This document shows positions 7,951 to 17,345 of a stretch of DNA of 64,000 nt, piece by piece; position 1 is the stretch's first letter, and each line of letters begins with the position of its first letter. Origin of the DNA: Mycobacterium sp. WUMAC-067 (lineage in GTDB: Bacteria; Actinomycetota; Actinomycetes; Mycobacteriales; Mycobacteriaceae); assembly GCF_020217485.1 (NCBI RefSeq), contig NZ_JAEKMI010000011.1:62001-126000 (forward strand), in the 5' to 3' direction. The position numbers and the translations under genes were made by a program. Under the pieces are notes generated by a model. That model had not been told where the DNA came from and searched no databases. It was given only the letters and a program-made list of their open reading frames with translations.

Positions 7951-8208
7951 TCAGCCGGCGTCGAAGTAGGACGTCTCGAGCATGTCGTGGACGGCCTTGG
8001 CGTGCACCCGGAAGGACCGGCCCACCCGAACCGCGGGCAGTTCACCGTTGTGCACCAACCGGTAGACCGTCATCTTGGACACCCGCATCAACGCCGCCAC
8101 CTCGGCGACGGTGAGGAATTGCGTCCTGCCCTGCTGGCCATCGACGGAACTGGTATCCCGTGGCTTACCTGCAGAATCTCGCGTTGATGGCCCATTCGTA
8201 GACGTCAT
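7951..8208 (-). CDS. Excisionase-type helix-turn-helix DNA-binding protein (Rv0500A-like)
   Basis: An 85-residue protein whose C-terminal 55 residues form a MerR/excisionase winged HTH: FLTVAEVAALMRVSKMTVYR, then GELPAVRVGRSFRVH. The N-terminal 28 residues look disordered. No integrase is nearby, so it is a small chromosomal regulator rather than a phage excisionase. Targets are unknown. It sits between proC and the bS22 gene. The spaces on either side (7804-7950 and 8209-8347) show no other gene. Confidence 0.85.
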   Translation of the reverse strand: MTSTNGPSTRDSAGKPRDTSSVDGQQGRTQFLTVAEVAALMRVSKMTVYRLVHNGELPAVRVGRSFRVHAKAVHDMLETSYFDAG

Positions 8209-8347
8209 CGCAACCCAATCGTGTCAGGCACGCGCATGCCAGCGGCTTCCCCTCCGCTGGCACCCACACGTGCTTACAAAGAGGAGAATAGCGGGACTGA
8301 TGGGGTTACTGGTACTGGTGGGGGACAATCAGTTCAAAAAACTTGGA

Positions 8348-9235
8348 TTACTCTGATGTAATTCTTAGCTGCTCAGAGCGCATTTTCGCGGCCTGAACCG
8401 CCGCGTCGACGGCCGCTCGCAGGCCTCCCCGTTCCAGCTCGCGCAGCGCCGCCGCCGTGGTCCCGCCGGGCGAGGTCACCGTCGCCCGCAGCTGCGTCGC
8501 GGTGGCGTCCACCCGCATGCCGGGCGCCTCGAGCTCGCCGAGCCGACGGTCGGCGTCCATCCGTTCCAGCAGCATCGCCGCCGCGCCGGCCATGGTCTGC
8601 GCGGTCAAGTCGCCGGCCACCTCGCGGCTCAGGCCCGCCGCGACGCCGGCGTCGATGAGGGCCTCGACCATCAGGAAGAAATACGCCGGACCGGAGCCCG
8701 ACAGCGCCGTGACGGCGTCCATTTGGCCCTCGGGAACGTTCAGCACCCCGCCCACGGAGTCGAACAGGGCCGAGACGCCCTCCAGCTGCGGCGGGGTGAC
8801 GAACCTGCCCTTGGCCAGGGCCGTGACCCCCGCGCCCACCAGCGCCGCCGTATTCGGCATGGCCCGCACCACCGGGGTCCCGGCCGGGAGTTTGGATTCG
8901 AAGTAGGCGATGGTGACGCCGGCCGCGACCGTGACGAACACCTGCTCGGCGGTATCGCTCTCCGCCGCGCCGGCCGCCCGCGCGACCTCCGACATCACCG
9001 ACTCGATGTCGGCGGGCTTCACCGCGACCACGACGAACGACGCGTTTTCCACCGCCTCGGCCACCGAGGTGATCAGCACCGAATAGGTATCGGCCAGATA
9101 CTTGGCACGCTCGGGCACCCGCTCGACCACCACCAGGTCCTTGACCTGCCGGCCGGCGCGCAGCAGACCCGACAGCAGTGCCTCCCCGATGCTGCCGCCA
9201 CCGATGATCGCGATTCTTGCCATGCCCGACAGCAT
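8348..9235 (-). CDS. proC: Pyrroline-5-carboxylate reductase
   Basis: Catalyses the last step of proline synthesis, NAD(P)H-dependent reduction of pyrroline-5-carboxylate. The dinucleotide-binding motif IAIIGGGSIGEALLSGLL is at the N-terminus, followed by VVVAVKPADIE, the dimer-domain motif GSGPAYFFLMVEALIDAGV, and TSPGGTTAAALRELE near the C-terminus. Length (about 295) fits the family. ATG codons at 9235 and 9223 are both possible; I chose 9235 by analogy with the M. tuberculosis protein. It follows the thioesterase gene with a 15-bp gap. Confidence 0.93.
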   Translation of the reverse strand: MLSGMARIAIIGGGSIGEALLSGLLRAGRQVKDLVVVERVPERAKYLADTYSVLITSVAEAVENASFVVVAVKPADIESVMSEVARAAGAAESDTAEQVFVTVAAGVTIAYFESKLPAGTPVVRAMPNTAALVGAGVTALAKGRFVTPPQLEGVSALFDSVGGVLNVPEGQMDAVTALSGSGPAYFFLMVEALIDAGVAAGLSREVAGDLTAQTMAGAAAMLLERMDADRRLGELEAPGMRVDATATQLRATVTSPGGTTAAALRELERGGLRAAVDAAVQAAKMRSEQLRITSE

Positions 9236-9250
9236 CGCAGACACCGGCCG

Positions 9251-10087
9251 CTAGCGAGCGGCAGGGACCAACGCCAGCTGGCGGGCCTGCACCACCAGGC
9301 GCCCCAGGCTGTCGACGACCGTGTGGTCCTCGTCGAACCAGTCGTGCCCGATCTCGGTGCAGGTCGCGATGATGCGCAGCCACCCGTCGGCCGGCAACCC
9401 CCGCAGAAAGGCCGTGAGCTGGATGGTGGGCGCCCAGCCGGTGCGGTCCACCGCGAAGGTCACCGGCGCCGACAAATCGCCGCACATGAGCGCAAACAGC
9501 GCGTCCGGGGCCACGCCGCGGGGGCGCGCCCACATCTGGATCACCGGCGGGCGCCCGTCGTCGCGGACCTGCATGGTCGACAACACCGGCCGCACATCGC
9601 AGCCCTCGCCCAGGTGCACCAGGCCGGCCAGCGGATGCCCGGGGCCGATCGGCTCGATGTCGTCGGGCGGTTCGGGCGCCATCAGGTCCAGCACCGGGTT
9701 GGCCGACAGCAGCGGCTTCACGGCGCCGTCGGGAGGGTAATGCTCGGGCTCGCCGAGGTTGACCACGGCGTGCACCGCGGTGCGGTCACCCTGGGTGAGC
9801 TCGACGTCCACGACGCTGATCCGGCGGCCGCGCTTGCGGATCGACGTGACCAACTGCACCGGCCCCGGATCGGGCGCCCACAGGAAGCTCGCCGACACTG
9901 CGACCGGCTGCAGGACCGGCCCGGCCGACGGCCCGCCGCAGGCGGTGCGCGCGGCGTTGGCGCACAGGGCCAGCATCGCGCCGCCGTGCACCTTGGGACC
10001 GATGGTCCAGCGCTTGTCGAGCTCTCCTTCGTAGACGCCGGAACCGGCCTCCCGCAACGACATTGCGGTGGTGAATAACGCGCTCAT
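9251..10087 (-). CDS. Acyl-CoA thioesterase-like protein, double hot-dog
   Basis: A protein of about 278 residues with two hot-dog halves. The first includes WTIGPKVHGGAMLALCANAA, a TesB/4HBT-3-type helix; the second includes APDALFALMCGDLSAPVTFAVD. The likely role is hydrolysis of acyl thioesters. The longer open frame upstream of 10087 is a shadow of the neighbouring gene; ATG at 10087 gives MSALFTTAMSLRE. It corresponds to Rv0499, a conserved hypothetical. The position between a TIM-barrel protein and proC says little about the substrate. Confidence 0.75.
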   Translation of the reverse strand: MSALFTTAMSLREAGSGVYEGELDKRWTIGPKVHGGAMLALCANAARTACGGPSAGPVLQPVAVSASFLWAPDPGPVQLVTSIRKRGRRISVVDVELTQGDRTAVHAVVNLGEPEHYPPDGAVKPLLSANPVLDLMAPEPPDDIEPIGPGHPLAGLVHLGEGCDVRPVLSTMQVRDDGRPPVIQMWARPRGVAPDALFALMCGDLSAPVTFAVDRTGWAPTIQLTAFLRGLPADGWLRIIATCTEIGHDWFDEDHTVVDSLGRLVVQARQLALVPAAR

Positions 10088-10112
10088 GGACTTTCGCGGG
10101 TCTCCTGAATGA

Positions 10113-10955
10113 TCAGCGCAGCAGATGCGTGCGGGCGAACTGCAGCGACTCGGCGAGCATGGCTTCGCGCTCATTGGCCGAACGCGCGCCGGACGTCGAC
10201 ACCTCCAGGATGACGTGCCCGGCGAAATGGCTGGCGGCCAGCATCTGGCACAGCTCGACGGTGGGTTGTGTGCCGCGTCCCGGCACCAGATGCTCGTCGG
10301 CGGGCAGCCCGTTGCCGTCGCACAGGTGCAGATGCACCAGCCCCGCCCCCATCCGCTGCGCCATGTCCAGGGAATCGGTGCCTGCGGTCGCGGTGTGGGA
10401 CAGGTCCAGCGTGTAGTGGGCGTGGTTGCCGTCGAGCGGGTCGTAGGAGGGCGCGAACGCGGAAATCGCCGCACCGGGGCCGCCGCCGCGCCGGCGCATC
10501 CGTTCCAGCGACTGACCGGCCCCAAAAAGCCGGTCCGCCCGGAACGGGAACATGTTCTCGACCGCGACCATCACGTCGCTCGACGCTTCCAGTTTGGCCA
10601 CCTGGTCGCTGAACCCCTCGGCGTAGCGCCGCTGCCAGCGAAACGGCGGATGCACGACGACGGTCTGCGCGCCCAGCTGTTCGGCGACGCGCACGCTGCG
10701 GTCCAGCTTGGGGATCGGATTGGGACCCCACACCCGTTGCGAGATCAGCAGGCACGGCGCGTGCACCGACAACACGGGGACGCGATAGCGCCGGGACAGC
10801 TTCTTGACGGCCGCGACTTCCTGGCTCGCCGACTCGGCCCAGACCATCAGCTCGACGCCGTCATACCCCAGCCGGGCCGCGTACTCGAACGCGGCCTCGG
10901 CCCGCAACGGGTACACCGAAGCCGTGGAGAGGCCGACTTTGATGGCTGGGCGCAC
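10113..10955 (-). CDS. Sugar phosphate isomerase/epimerase-like TIM-barrel protein (Rv0498-like)
   Basis: A 280-residue AP-endonuclease-2/xylose-isomerase-like TIM barrel. Features are IKVGLSTASVYPLRAEAAFE, LGYDGVELMVW, TVVVHPPFRWQ, AVENMFPFR, YTLDLSHTATAGTDSLDM and HLHLCDGNGLPADEHLVPG. His, Asp and Glu residues at strand ends are consistent with divalent-metal binding. GTG at 10955 matches the family start. The substrate is unknown. It is near-identical in architecture across mycobacteria and sits between an acidic membrane protein and the thioesterase. Confidence 0.8.
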   Translation of the reverse strand: MRPAIKVGLSTASVYPLRAEAAFEYAARLGYDGVELMVWAESASQEVAAVKKLSRRYRVPVLSVHAPCLLISQRVWGPNPIPKLDRSVRVAEQLGAQTVVVHPPFRWQRRYAEGFSDQVAKLEASSDVMVAVENMFPFRADRLFGAGQSLERMRRRGGGPGAAISAFAPSYDPLDGNHAHYTLDLSHTATAGTDSLDMAQRMGAGLVHLHLCDGNGLPADEHLVPGRGTQPTVELCQMLAASHFAGHVILEVSTSGARSANEREAMLAESLQFARTHLLR

Positions 10956-10970
10956 TGGCTGTGGGCGCCG

Positions 10971-11933
10971 CTAGCCCGACTGCAACGACAGCGCCAGCGG
11001 CCCCAGGGTGATCAGCGCACCCACCGCGACCGCGATCAACGTGCTGGCGATGTCCTCGGTCTTGCGGACCACCCGCACCCCCACCACCAGGCCGAGGATG
11101 ACCAGCACCGAGAGCACCAACGCCACGATGCTGTTCCAGCGCCACAGCTGGTCGAAGGCCACGAACAACCCGCCGCCGAATGCGACCGCCAGGATCGACT
11201 GGAGCACCACCACGGCGCCCCGCCACAGCGAGTCGAGCCTGCCCGGCGCCGGGTGAGCGTCCGCGCCCTCGACGTGCCCGTCTTCGCCCTCGAGGTGCTC
11301 CTCGTCGCCGAGCAGTCCGGCGGTCAGCGACCCCGCGCCGGCGGCGTCCTCGTCCTCCTCCAACGAGCCCGAGGATTGCAGGTAGGAGCGCACGTAGGCG
11401 GAGTCCTCCAGCGCGGGTTCGGCTTCGCGGACGTCGGAGTCCATCACGTCGACGGGGATGTCGGCGTAGTGGTCCATCGGGTCAAAGCTCATGTCCTCGG
11501 CGCCAGAGGGTTCGCCGGGCTTGACGGTCCCGTTGGCCAACGGCCGGGGGTATTCGCTGCGCTCGGGGCCCGGCGTCCGCTTGGGCTGCGGCGGCGACTT
11601 GGGCCAGCGCGGCTCGGGCTCGGACCAGTAGGCGGTCTTGGGCTTGTCTTCGGTCACCGGCTCGACGACGCCGTTCTCGGTGTCGTCGGCGGGTTCGGCG
11701 GGTTGGGCGGCCTCGATCGTGTCGGTGGCGCCGTGTTCGACGTCGTCGTCGTCACTCACCACGGGGATTTCGCCGGTGAGCTCGGCGACGGTCACCGCGT
11801 CGCTGTCACCGCGGCGACGGCGACGCCGACGGGTGACCGCCGGGGCGCCGATGGTTCCGTTTCTGGCCAGCAATTCGGCCACCGAGATCGGCCGAGTGCC
11901 CGGGCTTTCGGTCTCGGAGTGCGGTCCGGTCAT
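10971..11933 (-). CDS. Acidic membrane protein with SVAELLAR motif (Rv0497-like)
   Basis: A 320-residue protein with a long acidic, probably disordered cytosolic N-terminus (1-225) and three hydrophobic C-terminal segments (about 238-318). The N-terminus carries [15 protein letters not shown], then RRRRRRRG, then a second related motif [13 protein letters not shown]. Similar VAEL motifs occur in mycobacterial cell-wall and LytR-CpsA-Psr proteins, which suggests a docking role; that is inference. The ATG overlaps the exopolyphosphatase stop by 4 bp, so the two are coupled. Confidence 0.75.
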   Translation of the reverse strand: MTGPHSETESPGTRPISVAELLARNGTIGAPAVTRRRRRRRGDSDAVTVAELTGEIPVVSDDDDVEHGATDTIEAAQPAEPADDTENGVVEPVTEDKPKTAYWSEPEPRWPKSPPQPKRTPGPERSEYPRPLANGTVKPGEPSGAEDMSFDPMDHYADIPVDVMDSDVREAEPALEDSAYVRSYLQSSGSLEEDEDAAGAGSLTAGLLGDEEHLEGEDGHVEGADAHPAPGRLDSLWRGAVVVLQSILAVAFGGGLFVAFDQLWRWNSIVALVLSVLVILGLVVGVRVVRKTEDIASTLIAVAVGALITLGPLALSLQSG

Positions 11934-12946
11934 GGTTTGTCGCCTCTCGATCGGTGCTGATTCCGATCAACTACCTGACCTCCAGCATTACGCACCGACG
12001 GGCCCATGAGGGCAGTTCCGTCGGCTTCACTGTCGAGTTTGCGCAGAATGAGACCTTCCCGTAATGCCCACGGGCAAATATCCACCACTTCAATCGACAG
12101 CGCTCGCATGCTCGCCTCCGCCACCAGCGCACCCGCCACAATCTGCGGGGCGCGCTCGGCGCTCACTCCTTCCAGTTCCGCCCGGTCAGCGGTCGTCATC
12201 CTAGAGATGAAAGATATGAGTTGCCTGAGGCCGTTTGCTGTCAGCGTCCTCTTGACCCGCGGCCCGGCCCCCGACGGGGCCGCGCCGGTGAGCCGCGCGA
12301 GCGAGCGGAACGTCTTCGACGTCGCCACCGCCAGGTCGGGACTGCCGGCATCGAGGATCTTCGCGCTGGCTTCCGCGAGCTCGGCGTCCAGCCAATCCCG
12401 CAGCATCGCCACCCGGCGCCGCCCGGGTGGGTCGTCGGGCAGCCATTCGCGGGTCAGCCGGCCGGCGCCCAGCGGCAGCGACATCGCGACCTCGGGCTCC
12501 TCGTCCAGGCCGCTGGACATCTCCAGCGAACCGCCACCGATGTCGAGGTTGATGATCCGTCCCGCGCTCCAGCCGTACCAGCGCCGCACCGCCAAGAAGG
12601 TCAGCCGCGACTCGTCGACACCGGTCAGCACCCGCAACTCGACGCCGGTCTCCTTGCGCACCCGGCTCAGCACGTCCTCGGAGTTGCCGGCGTCCCGGAC
12701 CGCCGAGGTGGCGAAGGCCATCAGCTCCTCGCAGCCCGAACTGTCGGCGATCTTGGCGAATTCGTCGATGGTGGAGATCAGCTTTTCGGCGCCACGTTTG
12801 GTGATCTTGCCGGCGCTGTCGGTGGCCTCGGCCAGCCGCAGGGTGGCCTTCGTCGAACTCATCGGCGTCGGATGACCGCCCCGGTGGGCATCGACCACCA
12901 GGAGATGCACCGTGTTGCTGCCCACGTCGAGAACGCCCAATCGCAC
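11930..12946 (-). CDS. ppx: Ppx/GppA-family exopolyphosphatase
   Basis: A 338-residue ASKHA-fold phosphatase. The first phosphate loop is [17 protein letters not shown] and the second is [28 protein letters not shown] lies between. It lacks the C-terminal HD domain of long Ppx proteins and matches the short mycobacterial PPX1 (Rv0496), which hydrolyses short-chain polyphosphate. GTG at 12946 is preceded by TAGGTT (12953-12958, minus strand) with a 6-nt spacer, indicating a leaderless transcript. It is divergent from the cysteine-cluster gene. It may link to the phosphate-sensing senX3-regX3 operon nearby. Confidence 0.85.
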   Translation of the reverse strand: MRLGVLDVGSNTVHLLVVDAHRGGHPTPMSSTKATLRLAEATDSAGKITKRGAEKLISTIDEFAKIADSSGCEELMAFATSAVRDAGNSEDVLSRVRKETGVELRVLTGVDESRLTFLAVRRWYGWSAGRIINLDIGGGSLEMSSGLDEEPEVAMSLPLGAGRLTREWLPDDPPGRRRVAMLRDWLDAELAEASAKILDAGSPDLAVATSKTFRSLARLTGAAPSGAGPRVKRTLTANGLRQLISFISRMTTADRAELEGVSAERAPQIVAGALVAEASMRALSIEVVDICPWALREGLILRKLDSEADGTALMGPSVRNAGGQVVDRNQHRSRGDKP

Positions 12947-13053
12947 GTAGACAACCTAACCGGGCCTGGCCGCCGGGCTCTTGCGCGACCCGGTTAACCC
13001 ACCGTGATCACGGCCATACGGGCCGCGAGTGTCAGCGGCTCGGCTGCGCCGAA

Positions 13054-13869
13054 ATGTGGTCTAACGTGGACTCCGTGGCGAATTCGCACCCGGAACCGGT
13101 AGCGCCGGGCCAAGAGGTCGAACTGGATTTCGCCCGCGAATGGGTGGAGTTCTACGACCCCGACAACCCCGAGCATCTGATCGCCGCCGACCTGACCTGG
13201 CTGCTCTCGCGGTGGACGTGCGTGTTCGGCACTCCGGCCTGCCGGGGCACGGTGGAGGGCCGCCCGGACGACGGGTGCTGCTCGCACGGCGCGTTCCTGT
13301 CCGACGACGACGACCGCGCCCGCCTGGACGACGCGGTGAAAAAGCTGACCGCCGCCGACTGGCAGTACCGCGAAAAAGGCTTGGGCCGCAAGGGATATCT
13401 GGAGCTCGACGAGCACGAGGGCCAACCGCAGTACCGCACCCGCAAGCACAAGGATGCGTGCATCTTCCTGAACCGCCCCGGTTTCGCGGGCGGGGTCGGC
13501 TGCGCGCTGCACAGCAAGGCGCTCAAGCTCGGTGTGCCGCCGCTGACCATGAAGCCGGATGTCTGCTGGCAGTTGCCGATCCGCCGCAGCCAGGAGTGGG
13601 TGACCCGGCCCGACGGCACCGAGATCCTCAAGACCTGGGTCACCGAATACGACCGCCGCGGCTGGGGTTCCGGGGGCGCCGACCTACACTGGTACTGCAC
13701 CGGCGACCCGGCCGCTCACGTCGGCGCCAAGCAGGTGTGGGAAAGCCTGGCCGACGAACTCACCGAGCTGCTGGGCAGCAAGGCCTACGCGGAGCTGGCC
13801 GCAATGTGCAAGCGCCGCAGCAAGTTAGGGCTTATCGCGGTGCACCCGGCGACTCGCATCGCCGAGTAG
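13054..13869 (+). CDS. Cysteine-cluster protein (Rv0495c-like)
   Basis: A 271-residue cytosolic protein with a conserved cysteine pattern: [10 protein letters not shown], then GCCSHGAFL, then [11 protein letters not shown] and [12 protein letters not shown], and a further Cys in DVCWQLP. The arrangement suggests a zinc or iron-sulfur site of the YkgJ-like kind. A leaderless alternative start exists: TAACGT at 13062-13067 lies 7 nt before an in-frame GTG at 13075, which would trim seven residues. Function is unknown; the family is widely conserved in actinobacteria. It converges with regX3 with only 3 bp between stops. Confidence 0.8.
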   Translation: MWSNVDSVANSHPEPVAPGQEVELDFAREWVEFYDPDNPEHLIAADLTWLLSRWTCVFGTPACRGTVEGRPDDGCCSHGAFLSDDDDRARLDDAVKKLTAADWQYREKGLGRKGYLELDEHEGQPQYRTRKHKDACIFLNRPGFAGGVGCALHSKALKLGVPPLTMKPDVCWQLPIRRSQEWVTRPDGTEILKTWVTEYDRRGWGSGGADLHWYCTGDPAAHVGAKQVWESLADELTELLGSKAYAELAAMCKRRSKLGLIAVHPATRIAE

Positions 13870-13872
13870 CCG

Positions 13873-14556
13873 CTAGCCTTCCAGCTTGTAGCCCAGGCCC
13901 CGCACCGTCACCAGGTGCACCGGGTTGGCCGGGTCGGCTTCGATCTTGGACCGCAGGCGCTTGACGTGGACGTCGAGCGTCTTGGTGTCGCCGACGTAGT
14001 CCGCACCCCACACCCGATCGATCAGCTGCCCGCGGGTCAGCACCCGGCCGCTGTTGCGCATCAGGTACTCGAGCAAGTCGAATTCCTTGAGCGGCAAGGT
14101 GATCGCGTCACCGTTGACCGACACGACGTGGCGTTCGACATCCATCCGCACCGGGCCGGACTCGAGCACGCCGTCGCTGATCTCGGACTCGTCGTCGCCG
14201 CCGCGGCGTAGCACCGCCCGGATCCGCGCGATCAGCTCACGCGCCGAATAGGGCTTGGTCACATAGTCATCCGCGCCCAACTCGAGACCGACGACCTTGT
14301 CGATCTCACTGTCGCGGGCGGTCACCATGATCACCGGCACGCTGGAACGCGCGCGCAGCTGCTTGCAGACGTCGGTGCCCGACATTCCGGGCAGCATGAG
14401 GTCGAGCAGCACGATGTCGGCGCCGGCTCGGTCGAACTCGGCGAGCGCCGCCGACCCGTCGGTCACCACGGTGGCCTCGAAGCCCTCCTTGCGGAGCAGG
14501 AACGCCAGCGGATCGGCCAGCGACTCCTCGTCCTCCACGATCAGCACACTGGTCAT
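13873..14556 (-). CDS. regX3: Two-component response regulator RegX3
   Basis: A 227-residue OmpR/PhoB-type regulator. The receiver has acidic residues EDE at 8-10, phospho-acceptor D52 (LLDLMLPG), T79 and K101. The C-terminal winged helix includes PLKEFDLLEYLMRN and the recognition segment DTKTLDVHVKRLRSKI. With SenX3 it controls the response to low phosphate. The ATG overlaps the stop of the second MIRU-type mini-ORF, tying its translation to senX3. Confidence 0.96.
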   Translation of the reverse strand: MTSVLIVEDEESLADPLAFLLRKEGFEATVVTDGSAALAEFDRAGADIVLLDLMLPGMSGTDVCKQLRARSSVPVIMVTARDSEIDKVVGLELGADDYVTKPYSARELIARIRAVLRRGGDDESEISDGVLESGPVRMDVERHVVSVNGDAITLPLKEFDLLEYLMRNSGRVLTRGQLIDRVWGADYVGDTKTLDVHVKRLRSKIEADPANPVHLVTVRGLGYKLEG

Positions 14557-14647
14557 GAGCGCGATTCCTCCTCATCGCTACGCTCGGCATCGTCATACGC
14601 GCGGGTCATGAGCGCAACTCCTCGGCATCGTCGTACGCGCGGGTCAT
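14553..14647 (-). repeat. Two MIRU-type mini-ORF repeats between senX3 and regX3
   Basis: Two tiny ORFs chain the operon together through ATGA overlaps. Unit 1 (14647 down to 14606) encodes [13 protein letters not shown] and starts on the senX3 stop. Unit 2 (14609 down to 14553) encodes [18 protein letters not shown] and ends on the regX3 ATG. This is the organisation of the mycobacterial interspersed repetitive units known from the M. tuberculosis senX3-regX3 gap. Copy number probably varies among strains. They allow coupled translation with no ribosome release. Confidence 0.9.
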
Positions 14648-15873
14648 CGACTTAGTTCTTCCTCTCTTTGGGACCGGTCGGGCCGCACGTCGCGGCCCTG
14701 CGGTTGCTCGGATTCGCCCTCGTCTCGAGTTGACGGCTTGGCCGCCGGAATGGACAGGGTGAATGTCGATCCGGTTCCCGGCTTGCTCCACACGCCGATG
14801 GTGCCGTTGTGGTTGGCCGCGACGTGTTTGACGATCGCCAGGCCCAGGCCGCTGCCGCCGGTGGCCCGTGAGCGGGCCTTGTCGCCCCGGAAGAACCGCT
14901 CGAAGACCCGCTCCTGGTCTTCCAGGGCGATCCCGATCCCGCGATCCGTGACGGCGATCTCGACGTTCTCGCCGCGGCGGCGACGGCTGATCGACACCGG
15001 CGAACCCGGCGGCGAATAGGCGATCGCGTTGGAGACCAGGTTGGCCAGCGCGGTGATCAACAGCGTTTCGTCGCCGAGCACCCGCAAACCGCTGGGAGAG
15101 TCGGTGCGGACCGCGATGTTGGTGTTGTCAGCCGCCACCTTGTGGCGCGAAATCGCTTCGCTCACAACCCTGTCCACGTTGACCTCGACGACGTCGGGCA
15201 GCGGCTCGGCGCCTTGGAGCCGGGACAGCTCGATCAGCTCGGCGACCATGTCCCCCAGGCGGTTGGCTTCGACGAGCACCTTCTCGGCGAACCTTCGCAC
15301 GGTTTCGGAGTCGTCGGCTGAGGCGAGCAGGGCCTCGGCGAGCAGGGCCATCGCACCCACCGGGGTCTTGAGCTCGTGGCTGACATTGGCCACGAAGTCG
15401 CGCCGGGTGGCTTCCATCCGCGCATAGTCGGACTGGTCGTGGGCGAAGACCACGGCGAACCGTCGGTCCTCTTCGCTGAGCAACCGGGCCTGCCCGTGCA
15501 CCGAGAGCCCGGACCGGCCGCCCGCCCGTTTCGCCGGCTGCAGGTCGAACTCGACGTCGACACCGGTCAGCGCCTGCTGCGCCGCCTCCCAGGCCTGGTC
15601 ATCGAGCTGGCGGTCGCGCACCAGGCCCAGCTCCTTGGCCCGATTGTTGAGGTAGACGACGTCGCGATGGACGTCCACCACCGCCGCGCCCACCGGCATC
15701 AGCGACACGATGCATTCCAGCATCTGCCCGACGGTGATCCCGGTCCACTCGGTGCTCGCCCGCTGGCGGCGCTGCACCGCGCGCGGAGACAGCCGGGCCC
15801 CGACCGCCACACCTGCGGCCAGTGCCAGCACGGACAACACCCCGGCGAGCAACAGCGCCGAGAACACAGTCAC
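14644..15873 (-). CDS. senX3: Sensor histidine kinase SenX3
   Basis: A 409-residue membrane kinase. One N-terminal hydrophobic stretch (about 3-27) is followed by a PAS-like region (about 50-150), the dimerisation/phosphoacceptor motif [15 protein letters not shown] with H166, an N box ([13 protein letters not shown]), a G1 box (DRGIGI) and a G2 box ([12 protein letters not shown]). The C-terminal tail is polar. It phosphorylates RegX3 under phosphate limitation. It is first in the operon; the upstream gap holds a PHO-box-like repeat. Confidence 0.96.
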   Translation of the reverse strand: MTVFSALLLAGVLSVLALAAGVAVGARLSPRAVQRRQRASTEWTGITVGQMLECIVSLMPVGAAVVDVHRDVVYLNNRAKELGLVRDRQLDDQAWEAAQQALTGVDVEFDLQPAKRAGGRSGLSVHGQARLLSEEDRRFAVVFAHDQSDYARMEATRRDFVANVSHELKTPVGAMALLAEALLASADDSETVRRFAEKVLVEANRLGDMVAELIELSRLQGAEPLPDVVEVNVDRVVSEAISRHKVAADNTNIAVRTDSPSGLRVLGDETLLITALANLVSNAIAYSPPGSPVSISRRRRGENVEIAVTDRGIGIALEDQERVFERFFRGDKARSRATGGSGLGLAIVKHVAANHNGTIGVWSKPGTGSTFTLSIPAAKPSTRDEGESEQPQGRDVRPDRSQREEELSR

Positions 15874-15956
15874 ATAGCAAATCCTACAAATCTTCCTGAA
15901 CGCTGCCCTAGCAGAACGAGGCCAAAATCGGACAAGTCACACCTTGCGTCACAGGT

Positions 15957-15985
15957 GTTCCGCTCCCGTTCACGTGGTGTTTGGC
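15957..15985 (+). promoter_or_regulatory. PHO-box-like triple repeat upstream of senX3
   Basis: GTTCCGC (15957), GTTCACG (15968) and GTTTGGC (15979) recur with an exact 11-bp period. PhoB/PhoP-type regulators of the RegX3 family bind such direct repeats (consensus near GTTCACC). The repeats read on the plus strand, opposite to senX3, which is tolerated for PHO boxes. The site lies 84-112 bp before the senX3 start, consistent with autoregulation. The rest of 15874-16027 shows no gene. Confidence 0.6.
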
Positions 15986-16027
15986 TAACGGGGCGTTCGC
16001 GCGCCATATCGCGCCGGGGCGCAAACC

Positions 16028-16777
16028 TCAGCCGCGGCCCTGGCCGGCGACCGCGGCGGCACCGGCGGCGGCCGCTTCGGGGTCCAGATAGGTGCCGCCG
16101 GGCACCACCGGCCGCAGGTCGGCGTCCAGGTCGTAGCGCAGCGGGATGCCGGTCGGGATGTTCAGGCCCACGATGTCGTCGTCGGACATCTGATCGAGGT
16201 GCTTGACCAGGGCCCGCAGCGAGTTGCCGTGCGCGACGATCAGCACCGTCTTGCCGCTGCGCAGGTCCGGGACGATGACGTCGGTGAAATACGGCAGGAA
16301 GCGGACAACCACGTCGGCGAGGCACTCGGTCAGCGGCCCGCCGCCGATGTCGGCGTACCGGGGATCGGCGTCCTGGCTGTAGGTGCTGCCCTGCTCGATC
16401 GGCGGGGGCGGCGTGTCGTAGCTGCGTCGCCAGGCCATGAACTGGTCGTCGCCGTAGCGCGCCTTGGTCTCGGCCTTGTCCAGGCCCTGCAGCGCCCCGT
16501 AATGGCGTTCGTTGAGCCGCCAGGTGCGCCGCACCGGAATCCACAGCCGGTCGGCGGCGTCCAGCGCCAGGTGCGCGGTGGAGATGGCCCGGCGCAGCAG
16601 CGACGTGTACAGGATGTCGGGCAACAGGTTGTGCTCGGCGAGCAGCTCGCCGCTGCGCACCGCCTCGGTGCGGCCCTTGTCGGTCAGCCCGACGTCCACC
16701 CAGCCGGTAAACAGGTTCAGCGAATTCCATTCGCTCTCGCCGTGGCGGAGCAGCACCAGCGTGGCAGAGTCACCCAT
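16028..16777 (-). CDS. gpm1: 2,3-bisphosphoglycerate-dependent phosphoglycerate mutase
   Basis: A 249-residue glycolytic enzyme interconverting 3- and 2-phosphoglycerate. The phosphohistidine motif [12 protein letters not shown] is at the N-terminus, [22 protein letters not shown] supplies the substrate-binding residues, and [11 protein letters not shown] contains the second catalytic His. ATG at 16777 ([13 protein letters not shown]) matches the family; the longer in-frame start at 16798 would add seven unsupported residues. The C-terminal Ala-rich tail ([15 protein letters not shown]) is typical of mycobacterial Gpm1. Confidence 0.95.
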   Translation of the reverse strand: MGDSATLVLLRHGESEWNSLNLFTGWVDVGLTDKGRTEAVRSGELLAEHNLLPDILYTSLLRRAISTAHLALDAADRLWIPVRRTWRLNERHYGALQGLDKAETKARYGDDQFMAWRRSYDTPPPPIEQGSTYSQDADPRYADIGGGPLTECLADVVVRFLPYFTDVIVPDLRSGKTVLIVAHGNSLRALVKHLDQMSDDDIVGLNIPTGIPLRYDLDADLRPVVPGGTYLDPEAAAAGAAAVAGQGRG

Positions 16778-16820
16778 GCCGGTTAGTCTCTCACGCACTC
16801 ATCGAGCCGCGCCGAGCGTA

Positions 16821-17345
16821 CTAATCCGGGTCGTCTTCGTCGTCTTCGTCGATCAGGTGGGCGAAGGCCTGCAGGTTCTTCAGCGACTCGCCGCGCGACA
16901 CCCGCCACTCCCACTCTTTCTGGATCGACGAGCGAAAACCCAACTCCAGCAACGTATTAAAGTCCGAGTCCACCGCTTCGAGCACCTGGCCGAGCACCCG
17001 GTCGATCTCGTCGGCGTCCACCGACGGCAGCGACATGCGGCCCACCAGGTAGATGTCGCCGACGTTGTCCAGCGTGTAGGCGACGCCGTAGAGCCGGCGA
17101 TTGCGCTTGAGCAGGAATCGGTAGACGCCCTCGTGGTTCTCGTCGGGCTTGCGGCACACGAAGGCCTCGACCCGCACCGAATGCTCGCCGACGCTCAAGA
17201 TGGTGTTGGTCTTGAGCTTGCGCTCGCCGGGCAGTTCCACCACCAAGCCGGGCGGACCGCCATGTGCGCCAGCGTGTTTCGAGTAGTTCAGCCCGCTGGC
17301 CCGCAGGGCATCCTCGATCACCCGGGTTACGGTGGAGGAACTCAT
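16821..17345 (-). CDS. YbjN-domain protein (Rv0487-like)
   Basis: A 174-residue protein beginning [18 protein letters not shown], with a YbjN/type-III-chaperone-like fold suggested by [20 protein letters not shown] and [18 protein letters not shown], and a strongly acidic C-terminal tail (DEDDEDDPD). The ATG overlaps the mshA stop by 4 bp (ATGA), so it is translated with mshA. The large open frame upstream is a shadow of mshA. Function is unknown; the tight coupling suggests a link to mycothiol synthesis or to the stability of MshA. Confidence 0.8.
   Translation of the reverse strand: MSSSTVTRVIEDALRASGLNYSKHAGAHGGPPGLVVELPGERKLKTNTILSVGEHSVRVEAFVCRKPDENHEGVYRFLLKRNRRLYGVAYTLDNVGDIYLVGRMSLPSVDADEIDRVLGQVLEAVDSDFNTLLELGFRSSIQKEWEWRVSRGESLKNLQAFAHLIDEDDEDDPD

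Noticed and set aside
7951..8208. Phage excisionase
   Set aside because: The HTH fold is excisionase-like, but no integrase or phage genes are near and the gene sits among conserved housekeeping genes.
10125..11960. 611-residue open frame opposite the TIM-barrel and membrane protein genes
   Set aside because: Low-complexity His/Arg/Gln antisense translation; the minus-strand genes are conserved families.
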